Assembly: GCA_026196105.1 (NCBI GenBank)
Contig: JAPHRK010000042.1
Coordinates: 1-32,044, forward strand
DNA length: 32,044 bases
Source: Rhodospirillales bacterium
Lineage (GTDB): Bacteria > Pseudomonadota > Alphaproteobacteria > Rhodospirillales > JAPHRK01
Reading direction: 5' to 3'
Under the pieces are notes generated by a model that was not told the origin of the DNA, did not search any database, and saw nothing but the letters and a program-made list of their open reading frames with translations. Every line of letters starts with the position of its first letter. Position 1 is the stretch's first letter. Both the position numbers and the translations under genes were made by a program. Below, piece after piece: positions 24,616-32,044 of the stretch.

Positions 24616-25547
24616 CCAAACCCCGTGACTGCCAAGAGGATGGGGAAGATGATCGCAGCGACTGTTGTTGAAACCAAAATAGCTGTGGAGCTTCTGGTCA
24701 CGTAAGTATCAAACCGCTGCGCAATGATAAAGAGGTTCCCTGCAACAGGCATCGCTGCCGTGAGAGTGGCAGCAATTGCCCAATCACGATCTACTGTAAA
24801 AATAGAGGTGAGGAAGAACCAGACCAAGAGGGGATGAAGGATCAACTTGGCAAATGTCAGGAAAATTGTCTCGTTGAATTTTTCAGCGATGGGACGTCCA
24901 TAAAGACTGGCACCAATGGCAAAAAGGGCTGTGGGGGCAGTGGCTCCGGCAAGGAGATTGAGAAGGTTGTCTGCAATATCTGGCAGATCGAATTGGGCGA
25001 CCGAGCCAACTAAGCCCAACCCCATTGAGAGAACAAACGGATTTAAAATAGCCGCCCGAGTAACATCTTTAAAAATGTTGAGAGCGCTGGTGCTCTTGCT
25101 TCCACTAAGTTCTAAAATAACAATAGATAAGGGGACCATGAGGAGGAGGTCCACCATAAAAGCCGCTCCAATAGGAATAGCAGCTTCAGCGCCGAGTAGG
25201 GCTGTGATCAAGGGAATTCCGAGAAAACCCACATTACCAACAACGGATCCTTGGCCAATTAATCCATTAACACCTAAAGGTGTTTTAAAGAAGAGCCGAG
25301 CGAAAAGGGCCGCGCAAAAAAACAAGACGAGACCCGCGAGGCTATAGCCAAGGATGTAGGGAATGTTGATCAGTTCATCGACTGGCTTGGCAGCGATGGT
25401 CTGATAGAGCAAAGCAGGAAGTGTGAAGTAAAAGACAAACCCATTTAATCCAGCAACCGCCCCTTCTTTGAGGACCCTTACGCGAGCGGCAAAATAACCA
25501 AGCCCGACAAGCGCAAAAAAGGGTAGGATGATATTCAGCGAGGCCAT
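24612..25547 (-). CDS. AEC family (auxin efflux carrier-type) transporter
   Basis: This inner-membrane transporter has 311 residues and about ten predicted helices. It begins MASLNIILPFFALVGLGYFA, has the family segment GSVVGNVGFLGIPL and a matching TAAMPVAGNLFIIA in the C-terminal half, which form the two crossover helices of this fold. Bacterial relatives move small organic acids such as malate or malonate; the substrate here is unknown. It lies six bases after the isochorismatase-like hydrolase gene on the same strand, so the two are very likely one operon, and the hydrolase may act on the transported compound or its derivative. Confidence 0.9.
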   Translation of the reverse strand: MASLNIILPFFALVGLGYFAARVRVLKEGAVAGLNGFVFYFTLPALLYQTIAAKPVDELINIPYILGYSLAGLVLFFCAALFARLFFKTPLGVNGLIGQGSVVGNVGFLGIPLITALLGAEAAIPIGAAFMVDLLLMVPLSIVILELSGSKSTSALNIFKDVTRAAILNPFVLSMGLGLVGSVAQFDLPDIADNLLNLLAGATAPTALFAIGASLYGRPIAEKFNETIFLTFAKLILHPLLVWFFLTSIFTVDRDWAIAATLTAAMPVAGNLFIIAQRFDTYVTRSSTAILVSTTVAAIIFPILLAVTGFG

Positions 25548-25553
25548 TAAAGC

Positions 25554-26132
25554 TTAGAACTCGCCTGATGAAATAACAGAAGCAACTTTGCTTAGCATTC
25601 TCAAAGTTTGGTCATGGTCTTCTTGGTCAGCCGCTGCACAGCAATCTGCAATAATTTCTACTTGCAAATCTCGGTCATGGGCATCACGGGCTGTGGCTTG
25701 GACAGCCATATCAGTTGCAACACCCATAATACCAATTTTATTGGTCCCGGTGTGTTTGAGCATAATATCCAGGCTGGTGCCAAAAAAGGCACTTACTCGG
25801 TTTTTAACAATGACATCTTCATCGCCAATGGGTTTCACTTTGTCATGAAATTCGGTGCCCCAAGTGCCAAGTTGCAGGGCGCCATATTCTTTAGCAGCTC
25901 CGAAGAGAGGGGACACTAGGGGATGCTCAGGATATCCAGGCAAAAAGCCAACTCGAATGTGGATAATTATATCACCTCGATTACGGCTTTTTTCCAGCAG
26001 GGTTACGGCTTTATCAAGGGTGCTGTGCTGTTTCTCGAAAGCTGAATAGCCTTTGCCAGATAGCTTGCCATCGGGGTGAATAATCTCATTGATGAAATCC
26101 AACACCAACAGAACCTTCTTTTCATTTGGCAT
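25554..26132 (-). CDS. Isochorismatase-fold hydrolase lacking the usual catalytic cysteine
   Basis: The 192-residue protein matches the cysteine hydrolase/isochorismatase family: LLVLDFINEIIHP near the start with D12, K110 in VIVKNRVSAF, and the GVATDMAVQATARDA segment. In nicotinamidase-like members the position of A143 is the nucleophilic Cys. The codon is GCT and the frame is intact, so the change is real. True isochorismatases such as PhzD and EntB also lack this Cys and hydrolyse a vinyl ether instead, so activity is still possible. AGGAGAGG gives a strong start at ATG 26132. It is the first gene of an operon with the AEC transporter gene. Confidence 0.88.
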   Translation of the reverse strand: MPNEKKVLLVLDFINEIIHPDGKLSGKGYSAFEKQHSTLDKAVTLLEKSRNRGDIIIHIRVGFLPGYPEHPLVSPLFGAAKEYGALQLGTWGTEFHDKVKPIGDEDVIVKNRVSAFFGTSLDIMLKHTGTNKIGIMGVATDMAVQATARDAHDRDLQVEIIADCCAAADQEDHDQTLRMLSKVASVISSGEF

Positions 26133-26235
26133 TTACCTCTCCTAATTGTTTGTTTTTCAGTATCTTAGGCAAAAGAATAAAATTCACAAGCAGGGGTCTC
26201 TTTTAACTGAGGTAAAGAGTCGCTATGTTCCGGCT

Positions 26236-27909
26236 ATGAGTACTGAAAAACATACCCCCATTAAATCTCGCGTTCCCCGCCCAAAGCGGGCTGAACTATT
26301 GTTGCCTGCTGGAAACCTGGAGCGACTTAAAACCGCAATCCTATACGGTGCTGATGCCATTTATGCTGGCACGCCCGATATGTCCTTACGAACAGCTTCA
26401 GAGTTCTCCTTAGAGCAGTTAGTTGAAGGGGTAGAGTTTGCCCATGAACGGGGGAAGCGTATTTACCTGACCCTGAACCTTTTCACTCACAATAAAGACA
26501 TCGAGAGATTGCCAGAATTTTTGGAGACAATCCGTAAAGTTCAGCCCGATGGAATTATTGTGGCTGATCCTGGTGTCTTTCAATACCTGAAAGATAATGC
26601 TCCCGAGCTTGAACGTCATATCTCAACCCAAGCTAACGTGGTTTCGTGGTTGACTGTCGACTATTGGCAAAAGCAGGGGGCGGACCTTTGTGTCTTGGCC
26701 CGAGAAGCCAGCTTTACTGAATTGTCCGAAATTAGAGAGAAATGCCCAGATATTAAGCTCGAAGCTTTTGTCCATGGGGCTATGTGCATGACCTATTCAG
26801 GTCGTTGTCTATTGTCTAATTTTATGGCTGAACGTGGGGCTAACCAAGGTAATTGTGCTCATAGTTGCCGTTGGAAATATAAGCTCAAGGTGGTCAATAA
26901 AGACGGCTCTGAAGGGGTGGTCGAGATTGATGAGGATAATAAAGGGGATTTTGAGTATTTCCTGGAAGAAGAATTCCGTCCAGGAGTCTTCTACGAAATT
27001 CAGGAGGATGATCACGGGTCATATATTATGAACTCCAAAGACCTTTGCCTCATGCCTCATTTAGATGATTATCTGCGTATTGGTGTTGATTCCCTTAAAA
27101 TAGAAGGCCGCAGTAAAAGTGAATATTATGTTGCCGTGACAACACGGGCATATCGCCAAGCGATTGATGCTTGGTTTGAATCTCCAGAAGATTGGTCTCC
27201 AGATAAATATTTAAAAGAACTCTATACCCTTCAATCTCGTGGTTACACCCTTGGATTCCATGAAGGGCGGTTAACTGATTTAGCGCATAATTATGACCGC
27301 TCAGACTCAATCGGTGGGTGGCAATTTGCGGGCGTTGTTCGGGAGTGGGATGGCGATGACCTGATTTTTGAGATTCGCAATATGCTCCGCGCTGGTGATG
27401 TGGTTGAATTTATGCCGCCAGGAGAAATCGATTGTATTCGCCTGCGACTCTATGAATTTGAAGATAGTAAATCAGGAAAAACGCTAGAAAAAGTTTCCGC
27501 CGGACAAGGGCAGGCTATTCGTATTTCAGCAGACGTTTTTCACAATGAAGATAAACGCCGTTTGAAGGAACTTTTGCCGCCACTGACTTTGGCTCGAAAA
27601 GAAACCATCCTCTCAGAAGAACGTCGTTTGCAGTTGGAAATGGACATCCGGGCCCAGGATGTTGAACGTGGGTTACTAACTCAGGAAGCTTTTGATGCCT
27701 GGAAAGAAGGCGAAGAAGCGGCCTCTCTGAAGTCCGTCAAAGGGCGTGCTCACACTGGGAAAGCACCAAAGCTTGGCTTGGATGGTTGTTGTGGATTAGG
27801 GTGTAACGGCTGTTTGATGTTTTGGAATGATCCAAAGTATGAAAAAGCTAGAGAAGCCATGAGTCGTAAGAAGATGGGTGAAAAACTAGAGAAGACTATT
27901 GCGTCTTGA
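26236..27909 (+). CDS. U32 family protein (TrhP/RlhA-like RNA hydroxylation type)
   Basis: The 557-residue cytosolic protein belongs to peptidase family U32, whose YegQ/TrhP and RlhA members hydroxylate tRNA or rRNA bases using prephenate-derived chemistry and an Fe-S cluster. The signature appears as EAFVHGAMCMTYSGRC with C184 and C191, followed by C207 and C211, four cysteines likely to hold the cluster. The N-terminal TIM-like barrel starts AELLLPAGNLERLKTAI. The C-terminus has another cysteine group, GCCGLGCNGC (517-526). ATG 26236 is chosen because the conserved barrel starts shortly after it; the ribosome site is weak. An upstream in-frame TTG (26146) would add 30 residues of no family character. 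It diverges from the hydrolase/AEC operon. Confidence 0.9.
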   Translation: MSTEKHTPIKSRVPRPKRAELLLPAGNLERLKTAILYGADAIYAGTPDMSLRTASEFSLEQLVEGVEFAHERGKRIYLTLNLFTHNKDIERLPEFLETIRKVQPDGIIVADPGVFQYLKDNAPELERHISTQANVVSWLTVDYWQKQGADLCVLAREASFTELSEIREKCPDIKLEAFVHGAMCMTYSGRCLLSNFMAERGANQGNCAHSCRWKYKLKVVNKDGSEGVVEIDEDNKGDFEYFLEEEFRPGVFYEIQEDDHGSYIMNSKDLCLMPHLDDYLRIGVDSLKIEGRSKSEYYVAVTTRAYRQAIDAWFESPEDWSPDKYLKELYTLQSRGYTLGFHEGRLTDLAHNYDRSDSIGGWQFAGVVREWDGDDLIFEIRNMLRAGDVVEFMPPGEIDCIRLRLYEFEDSKSGKTLEKVSAGQGQAIRISADVFHNEDKRRLKELLPPLTLARKETILSEERRLQLEMDIRAQDVERGLLTQEAFDAWKEGEEAASLKSVKGRAHTGKAPKLGLDGCCGLGCNGCLMFWNDPKYEKAREAMSRKKMGEKLEKTIAS

Positions 27910-28014
27910 TTTAACCAAGGCGTTTGCCCAAGTGCAAAAATAATCAATAGTGGACTGTAAGTCGATTTAAGCCTAGGGTTCTTGTCAAGATGATTGGGAA
28001 GGTTGGAGACCAAA

Positions 28015-28218
28015 ATGGATAAAATGCGTCGGCTCAGCGATAAAATTCTTTATGCGCATCGACAAGCTTGTACCGAAAATCGACCTGATATTGCTAGACT
28101 TCTCCTTGAAGCACTTGAGCTTGACCTGTCTCAGGTCGGTGGAGATATGGAAGAGCACCGCGAAGATATGACCACGTTGGAAGCTGCCTTTGAGCTCCAT
28201 AACACAACATTTGGGTAA
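28015..28218 (+). CDS. Small conserved-looking hypothetical protein, 67 residues
   Basis: I do not recognise a named family. The product begins MDKMRRLSDKILYAHRQAC, continues with RPDIARLLLEALELDLSQ, and ends in an acidic helix-rich tail. It is predicted to be soluble, helical, and free of membrane segments. GGAG (28005-28008) lies six bases before ATG 28015, which is preferred over the upstream in-frame TTG. It lies just before the yjbQ gene with a gap of under 20 bases, so the two are probably cotranscribed, though no shared function is known. Confidence 0.72.
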   Translation: MDKMRRLSDKILYAHRQACTENRPDIARLLLEALELDLSQVGGDMEEHREDMTTLEAAFELHNTTFG

Positions 28219-28236
28219 TCCTCAGAGCTTGAGGTG

Positions 28237-28671
28237 ATGATACAAAAACAAACCGCCTTATCTGTTTCGACTCAGGGCCAAGCCCTCTACGAAGTTACTG
28301 GTGAAATTGCAGCCTGGATAAAACAATCGGGTATTTCTCAGGGGCTCTTGACGGTTTTTTGCCGCCATACATCTGCTAGCCTCACTATTCAGGAAAATGC
28401 TGACCCTGATGTCCAGAGAGATCTTTTAGAATACTTTAAGCGCCAGGTTCCAGAGAACCAGCCGTGGATGCGCCATACCCTTGAGGGAGCAGACGATATG
28501 CCAGCACATATTAAAGGGGCTTTGACAGATGTATCGCTCAATATTCCAGTTAATGCGGGGAAAATGACGCTCGGTACTTGGCAAGGACTGTTCTTATTTG
28601 AACATCGTGCGAGCCCCCATAATCGAGAGATAGTTTTGCATTTACTCGGTGAAGGGAGAGCAGGGGCTTAA
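28237..28671 (+). CDS. YjbQ/UPF0047 family protein
   Basis: The 144-residue protein has the full UPF0047 signature: CRHTSASLTIQENADPDV with H44, HTLEGADDMPAHIK with H80 and H91, and GTWQGLFLFEHR with H123. The family forms trimers with a metal site built from such histidines, and E. coli YjbQ has weak thiamine-phosphate synthase activity, so the true role is unsettled. The start is ATG 28237 or the GTG codon directly before it; AGAG (28224-28227) is nine and six bases away respectively. Its stop overlaps that of the opposing isocitrate lyase family gene by four bases. Confidence 0.92.
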   Translation: MIQKQTALSVSTQGQALYEVTGEIAAWIKQSGISQGLLTVFCRHTSASLTIQENADPDVQRDLLEYFKRQVPENQPWMRHTLEGADDMPAHIKGALTDVSLNIPVNAGKMTLGTWQGLFLFEHRASPHNREIVLHLLGEGRAGA

Positions 28672-29507
28672 TGGCTTTCCATCTCTTTAAGAGTGTTTTC
28701 AAAGTCATTGACTTTCGATGTTAGTTTTTGTTTAGAGGCAACGTCATGAAGAGCTTCTGAAATAGCCTGCCCTCCGATGAAAAGTGGAAGAACAGGTAAG
28801 CTAATTCGTGCGATGCCCAAAGCCTTTAACGCTTCTATAGGCATGGCCTCTCTATTGTAGGGAAGCCCAGTAGCGAGGCTTAGTGGTCCTTCGATCTCAG
28901 CAACAATGGCTTTGACTTCTTCCATGGTTTTTACCCCCACGACAAAGGCCATATCAGCTCCGGCCCTTAAATACCCATTGGCGCGTTTAATTGCTTCTTC
29001 CAGGCCAGCTTGACGGTCTTTGTTGGTTGCCAGAGCATCGGTACGTGCATTGATGATGAAATCTGGATTACCTTCTTTGAAACCTGTTTCAACTATGGCA
29101 GAAATTTTTTCTTCCATGGCGGCAAATGAGATGATGGGGTCTGGGCCGGTTTTGTGATGCAGGGCTTGGTCTTCAATATTCATTCCCGCACACCCGGCTT
29201 TAATGAAAGCTCGAGCAGTTTCCTGGGTAATATCTGAATCCCCATATCCATCTTCACCATCTGCCATAACAGGTGCAGAAACTGACTTAGCGATTCGTTT
29301 TGTCACAGCGAGATTCCATTCTACTGGGAGAGAGGATTCGTCGCTCAGGCCCCAAGCTAAGGAGATGGAATAACCAGAAACCTGGACGGCTTTAAAACCA
29401 GAATTCTCAATAAGGCGAGCGCTTAAGGGGTCATAAGCATCTGGCATGATGAGAGTTTCTTCAGATTGTATCAAATCGCACAACAGGTTGCTTTTTTGCC
29501 GTGACAT
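28668..29507 (-). CDS. Isocitrate lyase/PEP mutase family enzyme
   Basis: This 279-residue TIM-barrel enzyme probably cleaves or forms a C-C or P-C bond in a 2-oxo or 2-hydroxy acid. It starts with LCDLIQSEETLIMPDAYDPL, has S44-G-Y-S-I-S-L-A-W-G, the metal-binding motif DGEDGYGD (83-90), and NIEDQ followed by lysine, with a later NARTDA (153-158). The KKCGH catalytic motif of true isocitrate lyase is absent, so 2-methylisocitrate lyase-like, oxaloacetate decarboxylase or carboxyphosphonoenolpyruvate mutase-like activities are all possible. GAGGAG lies eight bases upstream of ATG 29507; an in-frame ATG at 29588 would add 27 residues and run into the palindrome region. Confidence 0.9.
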   Translation of the reverse strand: MSRQKSNLLCDLIQSEETLIMPDAYDPLSARLIENSGFKAVQVSGYSISLAWGLSDESSLPVEWNLAVTKRIAKSVSAPVMADGEDGYGDSDITQETARAFIKAGCAGMNIEDQALHHKTGPDPIISFAAMEEKISAIVETGFKEGNPDFIINARTDALATNKDRQAGLEEAIKRANGYLRAGADMAFVVGVKTMEEVKAIVAEIEGPLSLATGLPYNREAMPIEALKALGIARISLPVLPLFIGGQAISEALHDVASKQKLTSKVNDFENTLKEMESH

Positions 29508-29578
29508 GGTGTTTCTCCTCTCTGTGACCGCAATCACTGCATTTTTAATCTTATATAAATAGGCTAGATTTATTCTAT

Positions 29579-29623
29579 TAGATACCAATACGTATCTATC
29601 CCGGTAAATTTAGATATACCGGG
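29579..29623. promoter_or_regulatory. Two adjacent palindromes in a divergent control region
   Basis: TAGATACcaatacGTATCTA (29579-29598) has 7-base arms around a 6-base spacer. One base later, CCCGGTA (29600-29606) and TACCGGG (29617-29623) form a second dyad with a 10-base spacer. They lie between the isocitrate lyase family gene (leftward) and the DUF1150-like gene (rightward) and suggest operator sites or a hairpin in the leader of the latter. Confidence 0.5.
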
Positions 29624-29673
29624 TTCAAGGCCAAAAATATAAATGGCCCGCTCTTGAAGAAGGAAGGAGTGAC

Positions 29674-29898
29674 ATGATGAACACGATGATACAAACGGCA
29701 ACTGCCAAAATGTCACAATCTGAATTGGCACTATGGCGCATTGAAGACCTGCTCTACGTTCGTCTCTTAGATGTACGAGAAGGGGATGGATATGCTGTCT
29801 TTGCTGCAGATGGCACCTATCTCGACAGTGTGGATACCCTTGAAGAAGTTATGTCTTCAGCCAAACACTATGAGATGGAAGTGGCGGTCATTAACTGA
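29674..29898 (+). CDS. DUF1150-like small protein, 74 residues
   Basis: The product is soluble and has the ordering seen in alphaproteobacterial DUF1150 proteins: a short N-terminal helix, LLYVRLLDV, then GYAVFAADGTYL, a helix near EEVMSSAKHYEM, and a final strand VAVIN. That assignment is by pattern and not firm, and the function of the family is unknown. AAGGAG (29664-29669) supports ATG 29674 or the ATG directly after it (29677). It lies 150 bases before the nitrite/sulfite reductase gene, which has its own promoter, so the two need not be cotranscribed. Confidence 0.65.
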   Translation: MMNTMIQTATAKMSQSELALWRIEDLLYVRLLDVREGDGYAVFAADGTYLDSVDTLEEVMSSAKHYEMEVAVIN

Positions 29899-29975
29899 TC
29901 TTCGATCATTTAAGTTCACTAAAAATATACAAATAACATATAAAAAATGTAATAAAAAATAATTCTACATAAAAC

Positions 29976-30027
29976 TTGACGGTTTAAATTTGACTGTATA
30001 ATACTGTGTTATAAATTATATTAACAC
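29976..30027 (+). promoter_or_regulatory. Promoter and candidate operator of the nitrite/sulfite reductase gene
   Basis: TTGACG (29976-29981) and TATAAT (29997-30002) are spaced by 15 bases, slightly short. GTGTTA (30006-30011) and TAACAC (30022-30027) form a 22-base dyad directly after the -10, across the expected transcription start. This is a typical place for a repressor responding to sulfur or nitrogen supply. The surrounding 29899-30048 is very AT-rich and has no gene. Confidence 0.55.
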
Positions 30028-30048
30028 TAAATAATATGTGGTATAGAA

Positions 30049-32044
30049 ATGTTGAAGACCGTCTCAAATGATCAAGCCCCGATTGCTCTTGTCCCGTCGC
30101 GGTTTCATGCAGAGCCTTTAGCTCTTGAGAGCGATGTGGAAGAGTTCAAGCAAGCCCACCTTGCCTTTAAAACAGGAAGCTGGGACGATGATCGCTGGAA
30201 AACTTTTCGTCTGCGCTTTGGGGTTTATGCTGAACTGGCTCCAGGGAAGCATATGCTTCGAGTAAAAATTCCTGGTGGCCGGTTAAGTTTTGCCTGGGCA
30301 AAAGCTTTGGCTGAAATTAGCGATACTCTCTGCAATGGGCATATTCACTTAACCACTCGCCAAGATGTGCAGATTTATGGCGTGTCTTTTGATGGTTTAC
30401 CTGGCGTTATTGAAGCTCTGAATAAAGCGGGCCTCACTACGAGAGAATCGTCAGGAGCAACTTTTAGGAATGTTACGGCTTGCCCTATGGCAGGTATCTG
30501 TCCGAGTGAGCATGTGGATGCTGGTAAAGTTGCCGAGAAGTTGACGACCAGTTGGTTGCGCAATCCTTTGGTTCAGCACATGCCTCGTAAGTTTAAAACA
30601 GCAGTATCTGGTTGTGCCCAAGATTGTGGCTCAGTCTCTATTGATGACCTTGGTTTTATTGCCACTGTAAAAGACGGCAAGAATGGTTTTCGTGTTCTGG
30701 CTGGAGGGGGCTTAGGCACTCATCCGCGTTTAGCTGTTGAGGTGATGGATTTTGTCACTGAAGAGGACTTGCAAGGGGTCCAGGAAGCTATGGCAAAGTT
30801 GCATCATAAATATTCAGACCGAACAAACCGGGCTAAGTCCCGTTTGAAATTCTTAGTGGACCGTTTTGGTAAAGATCGGTTCGTGGAGCTGTTTCTTGTC
30901 GAGTTGAAAAAAGTTCAAGGCTTGGTTCAACGTCCGTCGCAAAAGCTCGATTGGCGCTCACCTGAGGAGACTGGAAAGCCAGTCCTTCCTGGCGGTCGAA
31001 TTGCTCAAACTGATGGTAAGTGGGCGGCAGTTGTTCGTCCGGCTGGCGGAAGCTTTGATCCCCAAGGGTTGTTGGCGGTAACAGCTTTGGCTGAAGAATT
31101 GGGCGGTAATGAGTTCCGTATTACCCGTGACCAAAACCTTGTTGCGACAGGCTTTGGACATCAGGATTTAGAAACTTTCACTAAAGGGGCTGAAGAGCAT
31201 TCAGTTCGTGTTATTGATCAACCTAAAGGGGCTGATAATACGGTTTCTTGCCCTGGGACAAGCACTTGCCCTATAGGTATCACCAACTCAAGCGCTTTTG
31301 CTAAAATGATTGCAGAAGACTCCTCTTTTGAAGAACTGCCGCAAACGCGTATCCGTATTTCGGGTTGCCACAATAGCTGTGGGCAGCACCATGTGGCAGA
31401 TTTTGGTCTGCACGGTATGGGTAAAAAAATTAAAGGTCGCCCTGCTCCACATTACCAATTTCATATTGGTGGTCTGCACGAACAGGGTGCCGCTATTGGC
31501 TTAGGCGGTCCCATTGTTCCAGCTAAGAAAACTAAAGAAGCACTTCATCACTTAATCAGCAACTATGTAGAAACCGCTGAAGTTGACGAAGGGGTTCGGG
31601 CCTGGGCTGATCGCAAAGGGAAGGGTTATTTTAAAGAACTTCTTCAGCCTTTTGGTGAATCTGTTGATAGCGAAGACCCCGCAACCTTTGTGGACTTCGG
31701 TAAAGTCAAAAAATTCCGGCCACCAGCCTCTACCCTTGGCGAATGCTCAGCTCCTGCAGTCATTGCTGAATATTTAGCTGATCTTGCTGAAGTCGGTCGA
31801 GATGATTTGATGCGTTTTCTCTCCATAGGAGATGTCGCTGGTGCTTTGGCCTCTGGCCATAACGCCTTGTTGTCTGGTGCACGGCGCCTCTTAGCGGTGG
31901 CAAGCTTTGAAATTTCTGGTCTTGAAGATGAGGCGGTTCTTGCTCAAGTTCGTATCCAATATCCGGCTGACAAAAATTTGCTTGGTGTATTAGAAACAAC
32001 TTTAGAGGCTGAAAAGAAAGCTGAAGAAACAGGTGACTTTTCGA
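30049..32044 (+). CDS. Nitrite/sulfite reductase with C-terminal extension (partial, continues past window end)
   Basis: This siroheme and Fe-S enzyme is predicted to reduce sulfite or nitrite by six electrons. The frame is open for 665 codons to the window edge. The two homologous halves each carry a CX5C and a CX3C pair: C145/C151 and C189/C193, then C401/C407 (SCPGTSTCPIG) and C440/C444 (SGCHNSCGQ). In E. coli CysI only the C-terminal half binds the cluster. After about residue 555, where typical members of about 550 residues end, a further helical region continues (GECSAPAVIAEYLADLAE, then GHNALLSGARRLLAV). No good ribosome site precedes ATG 30049, and no other in-frame start is near. Sulfite versus nitrite as substrate cannot be decided from this window. 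Confidence 0.92.
   Translation, partial: MLKTVSNDQAPIALVPSRFHAEPLALESDVEEFKQAHLAFKTGSWDDDRWKTFRLRFGVYAELAPGKHMLRVKIPGGRLSFAWAKALAEISDTLCNGHIHLTTRQDVQIYGVSFDGLPGVIEALNKAGLTTRESSGATFRNVTACPMAGICPSEHVDAGKVAEKLTTSWLRNPLVQHMPRKFKTAVSGCAQDCGSVSIDDLGFIATVKDGKNGFRVLAGGGLGTHPRLAVEVMDFVTEEDLQGVQEAMAKLHHKYSDRTNRAKSRLKFLVDRFGKDRFVELFLVELKKVQGLVQRPSQKLDWRSPEETGKPVLPGGRIAQTDGKWAAVVRPAGGSFDPQGLLAVTALAEELGGNEFRITRDQNLVATGFGHQDLETFTKGAEEHSVRVIDQPKGADNTVSCPGTSTCPIGITNSSAFAKMIAEDSSFEELPQTRIRISGCHNSCGQHHVADFGLHGMGKKIKGRPAPHYQFHIGGLHEQGAAIGLGGPIVPAKKTKEALHHLISNYVETAEVDEGVRAWADRKGKGYFKELLQPFGESVDSEDPATFVDFGKVKKFRPPASTLGECSAPAVIAEYLADLAEVGRDDLMRFLSIGDVAGALASGHNALLSGARRLLAVASFEISGLEDEAVLAQVRIQYPADKNLLGVLETTLEAEKKAEETGDFS

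Noticed and set aside
24916-25347. Plus-strand ORF of 143 codons, Arg/Lys/Ala-rich
   Set aside because: It is the antisense of the AEC transporter membrane helices.
31310-31777. Plus-strand ORFs of 64 codons (31310-31504, 31583-31777)
   Set aside because: They are out-of-frame reads of the nitrite/sulfite reductase gene.
1-32044. tRNA, rRNA, CRISPR, insertion sequence or prophage
   Set aside because: I looked for cloverleaf-like segments, regular spaced repeats, transposase motifs and terminal repeats and saw none.

Overview
The window reads as a stretch of an alphaproteobacterial chromosome, probably a Rhodospirillales-like free-living bacterium of moderate to low GC. The evidence is the fdxA-carD neighbourhood, several families common in Alphaproteobacteria (DUF938, DUF1223, a DUF1150-like small protein, an M48 lipoprotein with a LysM-like tail, a U32 protein) and codon use that is uniform throughout. 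I see no tRNA, rRNA, CRISPR array, insertion sequence or phage gene. Gene density is ordinary, and most genes sit in short operons or abut tail to tail with overlaps of a few bases.

Layout. 1-5211: a surface-adhesin secretion locus. A large adhesin, cut by the window start, reads leftward from 1292. Divergent from it are a LapB-like type I secretion ABC transporter and its HlyD-type membrane fusion protein. 5297-5575: a 53-codon ORF behind a near-consensus promoter, followed by a perfect inverted repeat. 5717-10122: a voltage-gated potassium channel, two paralogous membrane-anchored cytochromes c (one with a CX3CH haem motif), glutathione reductase, and a lysine-rich membrane protein. 10228-13182 (leftward): a solute-binding-like protein, a DUF1223 protein, a small monooxygenase and a zinc-free medium-chain reductase. 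13361-16563: a hybrid histidine kinase and a DUF938 methyltransferase.

16700-19646 (rightward): terB-like, fdxA, carD after a 300-base gap with a hairpin, then a phosphoesterase-fold protein that has lost most metal ligands, overlapping a SLOG-family gene. 19593-22454 (leftward): M48 metalloprotease lipoprotein, histidine phosphatase and a staphylococcal-nuclease-like protein. 22551-26132: acyl-CoA dehydrogenase, TRIC-type channel, AEC transporter, and an isochorismatase-fold hydrolase without the usual cysteine. 26236-29507: a U32 (TrhP/RlhA-like) protein, a 67-residue protein, YjbQ, and an isocitrate lyase/PEP mutase family enzyme. 29579-32044: a palindrome-rich control region, a small DUF1150-like protein, and a nitrite/sulfite reductase cut by the window end.

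The points most worth following are the duplicated adhesin N-terminal module with a LapG-like TAAG site, the complete siroheme-cluster cysteine set in both halves of the nitrite/sulfite reductase plus its C-terminal extension, the pseudo-phosphatase/SLOG gene pair behind carD, and the CX3CH cytochrome. Both window-edge genes (1-1292 and 30049-32044) are open at the edge and were read directly from the bases. All functional calls come from motif recognition by eye; no database search was run.
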